A DNA stretch of 64,000 nt from Poriferisodalis sp965214215 (GTDB lineage Bacteria; Actinomycetota; Acidimicrobiia; Acidimicrobiales; Poriferisodalaceae), in the NCBI RefSeq assembly GCF_965214215.1, contig NZ_CBDCBD010000003.1, forward strand, positions 2,790,001 through 2,854,000, given 5' to 3'. Below, piece by piece: positions 9,314-17,595 of the stretch; position 1 is the first letter of the stretch, and each line of letters opens with the position of its first letter. The position numbers and the translations under genes are program-made. Below the pieces are notes generated by a model. The model was not told the origin of the DNA and did not search any database. It saw nothing but the letters and a program-made list of their open reading frames with translations.

Positions 9314-9610
9314 ATGCCGTTGAATCTCGACTTCACGGGAATGACCGAAGAGGAAATCGACAGCTACTGCGAAGCACACGCGGACGAGATCTGCGCGTAT
9401 GCGCACTCGCTGGATCCCGGCCACACAACCCCCATGACCGCAGCGGAACAGCAACTCTGGCGCTGGGCCCTCTCTGCCACGAACGACCGTCAGCAGGTGT
9501 GTGACCTCGTCGCAGATGCGCGCCGCACCGGCAGCTCACCGGAGCGCATAGCCAGGCTGCTCGCGCTGCCCGTCCATGAGGTACAGACTCGCTACAGCAG
9601 AACGATTTGA
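9314..9610 (+). CDS. Small antitoxin-like protein with C-terminal HTH
   Basis: A 98-residue acidic protein. ATG 9314 is preceded by AAGGTGA inside the end of the upstream gene, so the two are coupled. The N-terminal half is acidic and helical. The C-terminus (S-P-E-R-I-A-R-L-L-A-L-P-V-H-E-V-Q) looks like a helix-turn-helix, as in antitoxins that repress their own operon. Its stop overlaps the carboxylase ATG by one base (TGATG), so the carboxylase may be read from the same message. An antitoxin role rests on context. Confidence 0.55.
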   Translation: MPLNLDFTGMTEEEIDSYCEAHADEICAYAHSLDPGHTTPMTAAEQQLWRWALSATNDRQQVCDLVADARRTGSSPERIARLLALPVHEVQTRYSRTI

Positions 9611-11232
9611 TGAGACAGTTCGCAAGCCGCATCGACACCCGCAGCGACGGGTTCGCCAAGAATGCTGCCGCGTACGGTGACCTGCTTGCCACGCTGCGCG
9701 ATCGCCAGCAGTTCGCCATCGCAGGCGGCACTGGCCGAGAGCGCTCCATCGAACGTCACCACTCTCGAGGCAAGATCCTGCCGCGCGACCGCATCGACCT
9801 GGTCTGCGATGCCGCCACGCCGTTCCTGGAACTCTCCACGCTGGCCGGCTGGGACATGTACGACAACAGCGCCCCCGGTGCGGGCATCGTCACCGGCATC
9901 GGCGTTGTCTGCGGTGTCCCGTGGATGTTCATCGCCAACGACGCCACCGTGAAAGGCGGCTCGCTGCTGCCGATCAGCATCAAGAAGCACGTGCGTGCCC
10001 AGGACATCGCCGCAGAGAACGGCCTCGGCGTCATATACCTCGTCGATTCGGGCGGTGCGTTCCTGCCGTTGCAGGATGACATCTTCCCCGACAAGGACCA
10101 TTTCGGCGGCAGCTTCTACCGGCAGGCCCGGCTCTCCGCGCAGGGCCTGCCGCAGATCTCGGTGGTGCTCGGCGGCTGCACGGCGGGAGGGGCGTACGTT
10201 CCAGCGCTCAGCGACGAAGTGATCATGGTCTCGGGCATCGGGCGGATTTATCTCGGCGGGCCCCCGATCGTGAAAGCGGCCCTAGGGGAGATCATCGAGC
10301 CCGACGAGCTCGGCGGCGCTGCGCTGCACACCCGGGTCTCGGGCGTGTCCGATTACATGACGCCCGACGAGCGATCCGCCTACGGCAAGCTGCGCGAACT
10401 GTGCGCCGCCGCCAACCAGCGATCGGTCGATCACCGGGAGAACTGGTTGTCGTGGACACAACCGGAACCGCCTCACTACGACCCGGCCGAGATCTACGGC
10501 GTCATCTCAGCCGACGACCGCATCGGATTCGACGCCCGCGAGATCATTGCCCGCCTTGTCGACGGCTCCCGCTACGGCGAATTCAAGCCCGAATGGGGCG
10601 AGCACATCACCTGCGGCTTCGCCCGCATCTGGGGCTTTCAGGTCGGCATCATCGCCAACAACGGGATCATCTTCTCCTCCGACGCGCTCAAGGCCACGCA
10701 CTTCATTGAGCTCTGCGAGCAGCGTCGGGTGCCGTTGCTGTTCCTGCAGAACACGACGGGCTACATGGTCGGCAGCGATTCGGAGGCAGCCGGCATCGCC
10801 AAGCACGGGGCGAAGATGGTGTCCGCGGTGGCCAATGCCACCGTGCCTCGCTACACGGTGCTCATCGGCGGCTCCTACGGTGCGGGCAACTACGGCATGT
10901 GCGGGCGCGGCTTCAACCCTCGGCTCCTGTTCGCCTGGCCGAACAGTCGCATTGCCACCATGTCCGCCGAAACGGCCCAAACCGTGCTGGTCGACATTCG
11001 CCTCGCGGGGATGCGCGGCACGGAGACCACCGACGAAGAGATCACCGCGATGCGGGCTGAGGTGGCCGACCAATACGAGCGCCAGAGTGATCCGTACTAC
11101 GCCACCGCACGCTTGTGGGACGACGGTCTCATCGACCCCGCCGACACTCGCGACGCGCTCGGTCTGTGCCTCGCGCTAGCAGCCCGCCAGGACGCTCCCG
11201 CACCAGGCGGCGGCCTCGTGTACCGGATGTAG
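9610..11232 (+). CDS. Acyl-CoA carboxylase, carboxyltransferase (beta) subunit, methylcrotonyl-CoA type
   Basis: A 540-residue biotin-dependent carboxyltransferase that moves the carboxyl group from carboxybiotin to an acyl-CoA. ATG 9610 overlaps the previous stop by one base and fits the family N-terminus. The length and the two crotonase-like halves match methylcrotonyl-CoA carboxylase beta: the first oxyanion segment G-G-C-T-A-G-G-A-Y-V-P is near residue 188, and the second, G-G-S-Y-G-A-G-N-Y-G-M, near 420. The alpha subunit follows 111 nt downstream. Leucine degradation is the usual role, but no other leucine gene lies nearby, so a geranyl- or other acyl-CoA substrate is possible. Confidence 0.88.
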   Translation: MRQFASRIDTRSDGFAKNAAAYGDLLATLRDRQQFAIAGGTGRERSIERHHSRGKILPRDRIDLVCDAATPFLELSTLAGWDMYDNSAPGAGIVTGIGVVCGVPWMFIANDATVKGGSLLPISIKKHVRAQDIAAENGLGVIYLVDSGGAFLPLQDDIFPDKDHFGGSFYRQARLSAQGLPQISVVLGGCTAGGAYVPALSDEVIMVSGIGRIYLGGPPIVKAALGEIIEPDELGGAALHTRVSGVSDYMTPDERSAYGKLRELCAAANQRSVDHRENWLSWTQPEPPHYDPAEIYGVISADDRIGFDAREIIARLVDGSRYGEFKPEWGEHITCGFARIWGFQVGIIANNGIIFSSDALKATHFIELCEQRRVPLLFLQNTTGYMVGSDSEAAGIAKHGAKMVSAVANATVPRYTVLIGGSYGAGNYGMCGRGFNPRLLFAWPNSRIATMSAETAQTVLVDIRLAGMRGTETTDEEITAMRAEVADQYERQSDPYYATARLWDDGLIDPADTRDALGLCLALAARQDAPAPGGGLVYRM

Positions 11233-11343
11233 CCGGCTGGGAGGATCGATGGACGTACGGCGACCCCGCCAAGCAGCGGCCGCTGTGTCGCGGGCGACAC
11301 ATTCACCGGCCCGACTGCAGTTCCCGGCAGCGAAGGAGTCTCA

Positions 11344-13239
11344 GTGAAACTACTGGTGGCCAATCGGGGCGAGATCGCCAGCCGGGTGTTCGCCACGGCA
11401 CGACGCATGGGGTGGCGCACCGTCGCCGTGTGGGCCGAGCCCGACCGCGACGCGCCGTTCGTGTGTGACGCAGACGAGGCCCGCCACATCGGGCCGGCCG
11501 CCCTCGACCGCTCGTATCTCAGCATCGACGCCATCGTCGCTGCGGCCCGCGAGACAGATGCCGATGCAGTGCACCCCGGCTACGGATTTCTCTCGGAGAA
11601 TGCAGGCTTCGCCCGCGCCGTGATCGATGCCGGCATGACGTGGGTGGGCCCGCACCCCCAAGCCATTGCCCAGATGGGCGCCAAGATCGAGGCGCGAGCG
11701 CTGGCAGAGGCGGCCGGCGTTCCGACGATCCCCGGCGCAAGCGACGGAGATCTCGGCGCCGCTGCTGAGGCCATCGGCTACCCGGTGCTGGTGAAGGCAT
11801 CCGCCGGGGGCGGCGGCAAGGGCATCCGCATCGTCAGATCGGCAGCGGAATTCGACGCAGCGCTGGTGGCCGCCCTCACCGAGGCCGCCCGCTCGTTCGG
11901 CGACGATCGGGTCATCGTGGAGCGATACATCGAGCGGCCCCGCCACGTCGAGGTGCAGGTGATCGGCGACAAGCACGGCCGTGTCGTCCATCTCGGCACA
12001 CGTGACTGCTCGTCGCAGCGCCGGTTCCAGAAGCTGCTGGAGGAAGCGCCCGCACCCAACTTGGCCGACGCCACGCTCGACGGTCTCGGCAACGCAGCCG
12101 TGCGGCTCGCCCGCCACATCGGGTACGACAACGCCGGCACGGTGGAGTTCATCGTCGATGCGAACACGGGCGACTTCTTCTTCTTGGAGATGAACACCCG
12201 GCTGCAGGTCGAGCACCCGGTCACCGAGGCGATCACGGGGCTGGACCTCGTCGAGCTGCAGCTGCGTGCAGCGGCCGGCGAGCCGTTGGCGCTCGAGCGG
12301 TCAGATGTCACCTTCGAGGGGCACAGCGTCGAAGCCCGGATCAACGCCGAGGACCCCGCCGACGGCTTCAGCCCCAGAGCCGGCTCGGTGCGCCATCTGG
12401 AGGTGCCCGCAGGCGTCCGGTGGGACTCCGCCGTGCAGGCCGGCAGCGAGATCACGCCCTATTACGACCCGCTGGTAGCCAAGCTCATCGTGAAGGGCCC
12501 AGACCGGGCGGCGGCGCTGGATTCGCTGGGCGTTGCGCTCGATGGGCTGGTGCTCGGGCCGGTGCCGACCAATGCCGGGTTCCTGCGATGGCTCGTCGAC
12601 ACGCCGCAGCTGCGAGCCGGTGAGATGACCACCGACGTCATCGACGCGCTGGGATCGCACGCCACGGCGGCGCCGGCGTCGGCCGGCGAAGCTGCGCCTT
12701 TGGCCGCCGCAGCGTGGCTGTCCCGCCTGGGTCGTAGGCGCGCCGCAAGCAGTGACGGGCCGTGGTCGGCACTCGGTTCGTTCCGTCTGACCGATCACCG
12801 TTCTTGCGCAGCGGTGTTGCTGCGAGACGTCACGGGCGAGCTTCACGAGGTGCCCGCAACGGCAGTCGAAGCTGCTGCAGCAGTGGGTGCGGCGGCAGTG
12901 GGTGCTCACAGTGCGACGGACGGCTCGGTCGCCGTCAACCTCGACGGCCACACCATCACGTTCGAGGTCCCCGACCGGTCCGATGCGTGGGCGCCCACCG
13001 CAACCGACGAAACAGGCGCAGTCGATGCGATCGCAGCACCGTTTCCCGCTGTCGTCGTCGAGATTGCCGTTGTCGCCGGCGATGTCGTAGCCGCCGGCGA
13101 CCCCGTCGTAGTGGTCGAAGCAATGAAGATGCTCCACTCGCTTGTGGCGCACGGCGCCGGGACGGTGGAAGAAGTGCAGTGCGCCCCCGGCGACGCTGTC
13201 GAGGCCAATCAGGTCTTGGTCAGCTTCGCCAGCGGCTGA
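11344..13239 (+). CDS. Acyl-CoA carboxylase alpha subunit (biotin carboxylase + BCCP)
   Basis: A 631-residue partner of the upstream carboxyltransferase. GTG 11344 follows AAGGAG (11333-11338) at 5 nt. Domains in order: biotin carboxylase N-terminal domain (V-A-N-R-G-E-I-A), ATP-grasp with the glycine-rich S-A-G-G-G-G-K-G loop near 153-163 and the E-M-N-T-R-L-Q-V-E-H-P motif, biotin carboxylase C-terminal domain, a variable linker, and a C-terminal biotinyl domain with E-A-M-K-M (biotinylated Lys595). This fits the methylcrotonyl/acyl-CoA carboxylase alpha layout. It makes carboxybiotin from bicarbonate and ATP in the cytoplasm. Confidence 0.9.
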   Translation: MKLLVANRGEIASRVFATARRMGWRTVAVWAEPDRDAPFVCDADEARHIGPAALDRSYLSIDAIVAAARETDADAVHPGYGFLSENAGFARAVIDAGMTWVGPHPQAIAQMGAKIEARALAEAAGVPTIPGASDGDLGAAAEAIGYPVLVKASAGGGGKGIRIVRSAAEFDAALVAALTEAARSFGDDRVIVERYIERPRHVEVQVIGDKHGRVVHLGTRDCSSQRRFQKLLEEAPAPNLADATLDGLGNAAVRLARHIGYDNAGTVEFIVDANTGDFFFLEMNTRLQVEHPVTEAITGLDLVELQLRAAAGEPLALERSDVTFEGHSVEARINAEDPADGFSPRAGSVRHLEVPAGVRWDSAVQAGSEITPYYDPLVAKLIVKGPDRAAALDSLGVALDGLVLGPVPTNAGFLRWLVDTPQLRAGEMTTDVIDALGSHATAAPASAGEAAPLAAAAWLSRLGRRRAASSDGPWSALGSFRLTDHRSCAAVLLRDVTGELHEVPATAVEAAAAVGAAAVGAHSATDGSVAVNLDGHTITFEVPDRSDAWAPTATDETGAVDAIAAPFPAVVVEIAVVAGDVVAAGDPVVVVEAMKMLHSLVAHGAGTVEEVQCAPGDAVEANQVLVSFASG

Positions 13240-13678
13240 GGACAGAGCGATCTGGGGCGGAGCCGGGGTGAGCGAGGCCGGAGCCGGGGTGATCGGGGGC
13301 AGGTGCGCCCGTGCTCGAACATGGGCAGCGCCGCCGGTTACCGTGGGTCGGGCTGTGGTACTGCGAACTGCGCGTGGGCACACCTGCGCCCGCTCACGGG
13401 ACTGTCATATTTGGACAGACCTACGACTGACCGCACGGCACACAGCCCGACGCAGGGCGCGCCACACATGCCGACTTCGACTCGGTCGTGGTCGCAGCCG
13501 CAGGGCTCGAGGGCGATCGTGGCAAGTGACTGCAGCTGTGCGCCGGTCAACTCCGGCGGCAGCGAGCCCTCGGCAGCGCAGCGCGAGCCCGAAATTCGCT
13601 TGGCGGCGAAGCCCGCTGAACCTACCGTCGCCCCAGCACGGGGCGCCGCGTCTGCGGTGACTGCCGGAAGGAGATGCC
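13240..13678. other. 439-nt gap without a convincing gene
   Basis: Open frames on both strands here lack starts, coding-like composition or recognisable protein features. Visible elements are a 13-nt direct repeat, GGAGCCGGGGTGA at 13259-13271 and 13280-13292, and a -10-like TACCGT at 13623-13628 that could serve the next gene, with about 45 nt of leader. No terminator with a T-tract is seen. Confidence 0.5.
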
Positions 13679-14221
13679 GTGAGTACGATCGCTACCGTGA
13701 CCGATGACGACCGGTCCGCTGCCGCCGATCCGCATCACAGCCGAGCCCCAGCGAGCGAAGTCGCCGTGCCGCAGCCGCGGTCCCGCGCCGACGCCCGGCG
13801 CAGCGTCCGGCGTTCGCTGCTGGTGCCCGCCGTGGTATCGGTGATCGTGGCGCTGATCGGCGGCCTGTTCGTGCTGGCAGCGCTGGGCTTCAACACGCTG
13901 CGCGACGACATCGCCCAGATCCGCGACGACGTCACCGCCGACATTGACACGCTGCGCGACGACGTCAACTCTGACATCGACGCTCTGCGCTCGGACATGC
14001 AAGCCGGATTCGCCCGAGTCGACCAGCGCTTCGCCCAAGTCGACGAGCGCTTTGCCGAGGTCAACGCGATCCTGCTGAACCACACCGACCGGCTCGCCCG
14101 CATCGAAGCCGCCCAGGACACCCACTCCGACCGGCTCGCCCGCATTGAGGCCACCCAAGACACTCACTCGGACCGGCTCGCCCGCATCGAGGCAGGACAA
14201 GAGGCTCACTCGGCTACCTGA
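13679..14221 (+). CDS. Membrane-anchored coiled-coil protein with 14-residue repeats
   Basis: 180 residues; GTG 13679 follows AAGGAG (13668-13673) at 5 nt. Residues 1-45 are polar, with an Arg-rich end. One membrane helix spans about 47-70. The rest is a long heptad-type coiled coil (residues 72-176) with alternating R-D-D-V/T-L-R-D-D and V-D-Q-R-F-A-Q-V-D-E-R-F patterns. It ends in three tandem 14-residue units built on D-R-L-A-R-I-E-A. The positive-inside rule puts the coiled coil outside. It resembles DUF1640/apolipoprotein-like coiled coils found next to unrelated genes. Function unknown. Confidence 0.7.
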   Translation: MSTIATVTDDDRSAAADPHHSRAPASEVAVPQPRSRADARRSVRRSLLVPAVVSVIVALIGGLFVLAALGFNTLRDDIAQIRDDVTADIDTLRDDVNSDIDALRSDMQAGFARVDQRFAQVDERFAEVNAILLNHTDRLARIEAAQDTHSDRLARIEATQDTHSDRLARIEAGQEAHSAT

Positions 14222-14326
14222 GTCCGGCCACGACTGACCCCACATGGGCAGCGGCGTCCGGCCCATCATTTCGCGGTTTTTCGGTGTCGCTCCGAATTAC
14301 AGTCGAGGGTCTACGGAAGAGCATGA

Positions 14327-15019
14327 GTGACATTGAAACGAATCGATCCGGCTGCCAGCGTGGACGCTGCGGAGTTTCCGTGCCCGAGGTGCGGTTCGGC
14401 GATGGTGCGCCGGGTCGCGAAGCGGGGCAAGAACGAGGGGAACGAGTTCTGGGGATGTTCGACGTTTCCGAAGTGCCGCTCGATCGTGCAGATCGATGAA
14501 CCGAATCCAGGGGCTCTGCCGGACGCGTACGCAACCGGTCCGGTGTGCCCGTTCAGCAGCCCGCGGCCTGATCCGCCCAAGGGTCTATTGAAGAAAACGG
14601 TCTCTGCAATGGGCGGCATCTGGCGCTGGAGCCTCGAAGCGGACGAGCCAGACGCGACAGACCGATGGAAGCCCAAGCATCGGAAGAAGGTTCTCGACTA
14701 TCTGCACATTCGGGACGGGGGGCGCTGCGGGCTGTGCGGCGGCAAGATGAAACTGAAAGGCGCGCAAGTCGAGCACGTGGTGCCGAAGCGGTATGCGGTG
14801 TTCGAACTCAGTGCCGAGGGCCAGGCACGGCAGGGCACGTACTACACGAGCGTGCTGCACGGCATGGAGAACCTCCAAACAGCCCACCCTCGGTGCAACA
14901 AGTACAAGGGCAACGCACCCGACATCCGCAGTTGGCGTCACCCCAGCATGCCCCGACTCGTCGTCGCCAATGCCGCGGACGAGCGAGTGCTGATGCTGCC
15001 GCTGCAAGAACGCAGGTAG
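14327..15019 (+). CDS. HNH nuclease with topoisomerase-type zinc ribbon
   Basis: 230 residues from GTG 14327, with GGAAGAG just upstream. The N-terminal zinc ribbon uses Cys19, Cys22, Cys44 and Cys50 with the W-G-C-S-x-F-P-x-C signature of topoisomerase I C-terminal zinc fingers. A second domain is an HNH nuclease: C-G-L-C-G (134-137), E-H-V-V-P-K (149-154) and H-P-R-C-N-K (187-192). Such pairs bind DNA through the ribbon and cut it with the HNH fold. The next gene is also an HNH protein. A lone restriction or repair function is possible; no methylase is nearby. Confidence 0.8.
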   Translation: MTLKRIDPAASVDAAEFPCPRCGSAMVRRVAKRGKNEGNEFWGCSTFPKCRSIVQIDEPNPGALPDAYATGPVCPFSSPRPDPPKGLLKKTVSAMGGIWRWSLEADEPDATDRWKPKHRKKVLDYLHIRDGGRCGLCGGKMKLKGAQVEHVVPKRYAVFELSAEGQARQGTYYTSVLHGMENLQTAHPRCNKYKGNAPDIRSWRHPSMPRLVVANAADERVLMLPLQERR

Positions 15020-15201
15020 GCGGGAGCGGCCACCGAAGTTCCACATGGCGGATGCCGTGCGTCTGGTCTGGGGCGGAAGGAAGTGATGCAAGCGTTTCCT
15101 GACACGGCACTGAGCGTTCTTTGGACCGGCGGAGCGTTTCGGCAGGTCAGCATCTATTTGCGCTCCCTTTAACGGACTCAATTGATATGACACTCCCGTC
15201 C

Positions 15202-15207
15202 TACGGT
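15202..15207 (+). promoter_or_regulatory. Putative leaderless -10 element (TACGGT)
   Basis: TACGGT ends 7 nt before ATG 15215. This is the spacing expected when transcription starts at the start codon itself. No Shine-Dalgarno sequence is present. An AT-rich stretch with TTGATA (15182-15187) lies upstream, at a short 14-nt spacing. Confidence 0.4.
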
Positions 15208-15214
15208 TGCACTC

Positions 15215-16441
15215 ATGAACAGCGACGGCGACGACCGGTTGGGGGCCGCGAACGGCAGCACGGTCGGCGGGTTGGCTTCGGGTGGCGTTCGTGTGGATGC
15301 GGTGAACGTTGCCGGGCTGTGCGGGCAAGCGTTGCAAGCTCGGCTTGGTGAGATCGCCCGGGCCGAGTCTGGGCTTGCGGCGATGAAGGCGGACACCTTG
15401 GGCGAGATCGCCCGCCGTAACGGCGACGGTGCAGCCACGCATGCGGCCACCGATGCCATGGCGATCTCAGGGCGCAAGGCGCGCAGCGAAGTCCGCGACG
15501 CGGTGAGGCTCGGCGAACTGGACGCAACCCGGCAAGGGCTCTGCGCGGGCTCGGTTCCGGTGGGTCACGCACAACTGATTGCCCGTGCTGCCGGCGACGC
15601 CCCGATCGACGAGGAGTACCTGGCCGGACGGGCACAGCACGAGGGCTACGACGAGTTCCGTCGCACCATCGCCCGCCACGTGGCCGATGTCAACGCAGAC
15701 GACGGCGCATCGGTGCTGGAACGGCAGCGCAAGGCGCGCAGCGCCACGATCTGGACTCGCTCCAGCGACGGAATGACCGTGCTCAACGTCTGCGTCGATC
15801 CCGTCACGGGCGCGCGTCTGGGCGCCGTCATCGCCGCTGCTGAACGGCGCCTGTTCCGAAACGAAGATACTGCTGAGCGGCGCACGCCTGCCCAGCGGAT
15901 GGCCGACGCCGTCACACAGCTCATCTGTGATCCCGACGCCAAACGTCCGGCGGGCGCGTCGCTAATCGTTGTCGCCGACTACGACATGGTGAACCACCAG
16001 CTCACCAACGGGCGACTGGCCGACGGCACATCGATCCCGATCGGCGAGATCGCCCGCGTCGCCGTCGATGCCGAGGTGCTGCCGGCGATTTTCGAAGCCG
16101 CCACCGGAGACCTGCGCATGGGACGCAGCCGCCGCACCGCCACTGACCTCCAACGCGCCGCCCTCGCACTGCGCGACAAAGGCTGTGTCGGCTGCGGCAT
16201 CGCTCCCGGGCGCTGCCAGCACCACCACATCGACCACTGGCAGCACGGCGGCCCCACCGGCTACCAGAATCTCGTCACCGTCTGCGCAGACTGTCACAAC
16301 GACAAGATCCACCAACAAGGCTTCACCGCCCAATGGGACACCGCAAACAGCCATTACCGGCTCCAACCGCCACACGGGCCTGCAGACCAGACAACGAACA
16401 GCACCACCACCCAAACCGGACCCCGGCCACCCCCGACCTGA
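15215..16441 (+). CDS. DUF222 / HNH endonuclease protein (13E12 family)
   Basis: 408 residues. The N-terminal two thirds is the helical DUF222 domain typical of actinobacterial 13E12 repeat proteins (R-x-T-P-A-Q-R-M-A-D-A near the middle). An HNH nuclease follows: C-V-G-C-G, H-H-H-I-D-H-W-Q-H-G-G-P-T, then L-V-T-V-C-A-D-C-H. The C-terminus is a loose Pro/Thr tail. These genes are found in many copies in actinobacterial genomes and are thought to be selfish or mobile DNA-linked nucleases; their role is not established. ATG 15215 appears leaderless. Confidence 0.88.
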   Translation: MNSDGDDRLGAANGSTVGGLASGGVRVDAVNVAGLCGQALQARLGEIARAESGLAAMKADTLGEIARRNGDGAATHAATDAMAISGRKARSEVRDAVRLGELDATRQGLCAGSVPVGHAQLIARAAGDAPIDEEYLAGRAQHEGYDEFRRTIARHVADVNADDGASVLERQRKARSATIWTRSSDGMTVLNVCVDPVTGARLGAVIAAAERRLFRNEDTAERRTPAQRMADAVTQLICDPDAKRPAGASLIVVADYDMVNHQLTNGRLADGTSIPIGEIARVAVDAEVLPAIFEAATGDLRMGRSRRTATDLQRAALALRDKGCVGCGIAPGRCQHHHIDHWQHGGPTGYQNLVTVCADCHNDKIHQQGFTAQWDTANSHYRLQPPHGPADQTTNSTTTQTGPRPPPT

Positions 16442-16507
16442 ACGGCCGGCAGCTCCCCGACCAGCGAGGCGCTGTGTTGCGTCATGTGTCTCGTCTGACT
16501 TCGGCTC

Positions 16508-16513
16508 TAGGGT
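16508..16513 (+). promoter_or_regulatory. Putative leaderless -10 element (TAGGGT)
   Basis: TAGGGT is followed by 6 nt and then ATG 16520, with no ribosome-binding site. This is the same geometry as at 28019, 25680 and 46291 in this window. Confidence 0.4.
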
Positions 16514-16519
16514 CTGACC

Positions 16520-17446
16520 ATGACGCAGGAGAGCCACGACGGCGGATCGCTCGCAGGGATCACCATTCATCCCATCAAGGGCTGTCGCCGCATCGAGCTT
16601 GATTCGGTTGTGGTCACCGACACGGGCCTCGATGGCGACCGGGCGTGGCAAGTGGTGACCGCCCCGGACAACCAAAGCGACCGGGACGACCAAGGCAATC
16701 AGAATGACGGCTTGGGCGAGGCGGTCACGCAGCGACAGAACGCCGCGCTTGCCACCGTCGTGCCGATTCCCATCGATGGCGGTTTGAGCATCAGCGCACC
16801 CGGGGTCGGGACGATCAAGGTGAAGCGGCCCGCTACCAACGACATCACCGTGCGTGCGCTCATCGGCGACGAGGTGGCGTGCGCGGACGCCGGGGACGAA
16901 GCCGCTGAATTCTTCACCGAGGTGCTGGGCTTCTCGGTCAGGCTCGTCGCGATGACGCCCGAGTCGTCCCGGCCGATGCGGCTGTTTCGCGGTCGCCTTA
17001 CTGGCTTCGCTGATGCCGCACCGGTGTTGGTGGCCAATGCGGCCTCGCTGGACGATCTTGTGTCGCGGGCGACAGAGCCCTTCGGGATCGAGCGTTTCCG
17101 GGCGAATCTCATCATCACCAACGACGAACCATGGTCCGAGGACACGTGGACGGAATTCTCAATCGGAGATGCCGACCTCGTCGCACGAGTCGAGTGGCCT
17201 CGCTGCTCAGTTCCCCAGATCGACCAGGACACCGGGGAGCGGCACCGCGAACCCGCCTTGGTGCTGCGCAAGCACCGCTGGTGCTACTCCGCGGAAGGCT
17301 TCTCGACGCGAATGCGGGGAATGCTCGAAGGCAACGCCATGTTCGGCATCGGCTGCACTGTTGATCCCGAAGGCGCAGTGCTGTCGGTGGGTGACCCGGT
17401 CAGCGTCACAGCAACCGGTCCGCCGCTGCTCGACCCGCCACCCTGA
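16520..17446 (+). CDS. MOSC-domain protein (YcbX/mARC type)
   Basis: 308 residues. It has the MOSC N-terminal beta-barrel (I-H-P-I-K-G-C, then G-L-D-G-D-R-A-W) followed by the MOSC domain with the conserved Cys in R-C-S-V-P. Members bind molybdenum cofactor through that Cys and reduce N-hydroxylated or S-oxidised compounds with electrons from a partner. An Asp/Asn/Gln-rich insert near residues 50-70 interrupts the barrel. No ferredoxin domain is attached. Two molybdenum hydroxylases elsewhere in the window show the organism makes the cofactor. Confidence 0.8.
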   Translation: MTQESHDGGSLAGITIHPIKGCRRIELDSVVVTDTGLDGDRAWQVVTAPDNQSDRDDQGNQNDGLGEAVTQRQNAALATVVPIPIDGGLSISAPGVGTIKVKRPATNDITVRALIGDEVACADAGDEAAEFFTEVLGFSVRLVAMTPESSRPMRLFRGRLTGFADAAPVLVANAASLDDLVSRATEPFGIERFRANLIITNDEPWSEDTWTEFSIGDADLVARVEWPRCSVPQIDQDTGERHREPALVLRKHRWCYSAEGFSTRMRGMLEGNAMFGIGCTVDPEGAVLSVGDPVSVTATGPPLLDPPP

Positions 17447-17595
17447 GTCGACGGGCAAACTGCTGCTCGGCGATGTCGTAGGCGAACTCGTGACAGTGGT
17501 CGAACACGCGCCGGGGAAAGAGGGGTCCAGACAGCCGAGGCGAGCCGGTTCGGAGGCGGCGACTGGGCTGGGGTCAACCGCTGGATCGGCGCAGC

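Noticed and set aside
13303..13707. Open frame of about 134 codons in the gap before the coiled-coil gene
   Set aside because: No ribosome-binding site, Ser/Ala/Arg-rich composition, and it overlaps the well-supported GTG start at 13679 in another frame.
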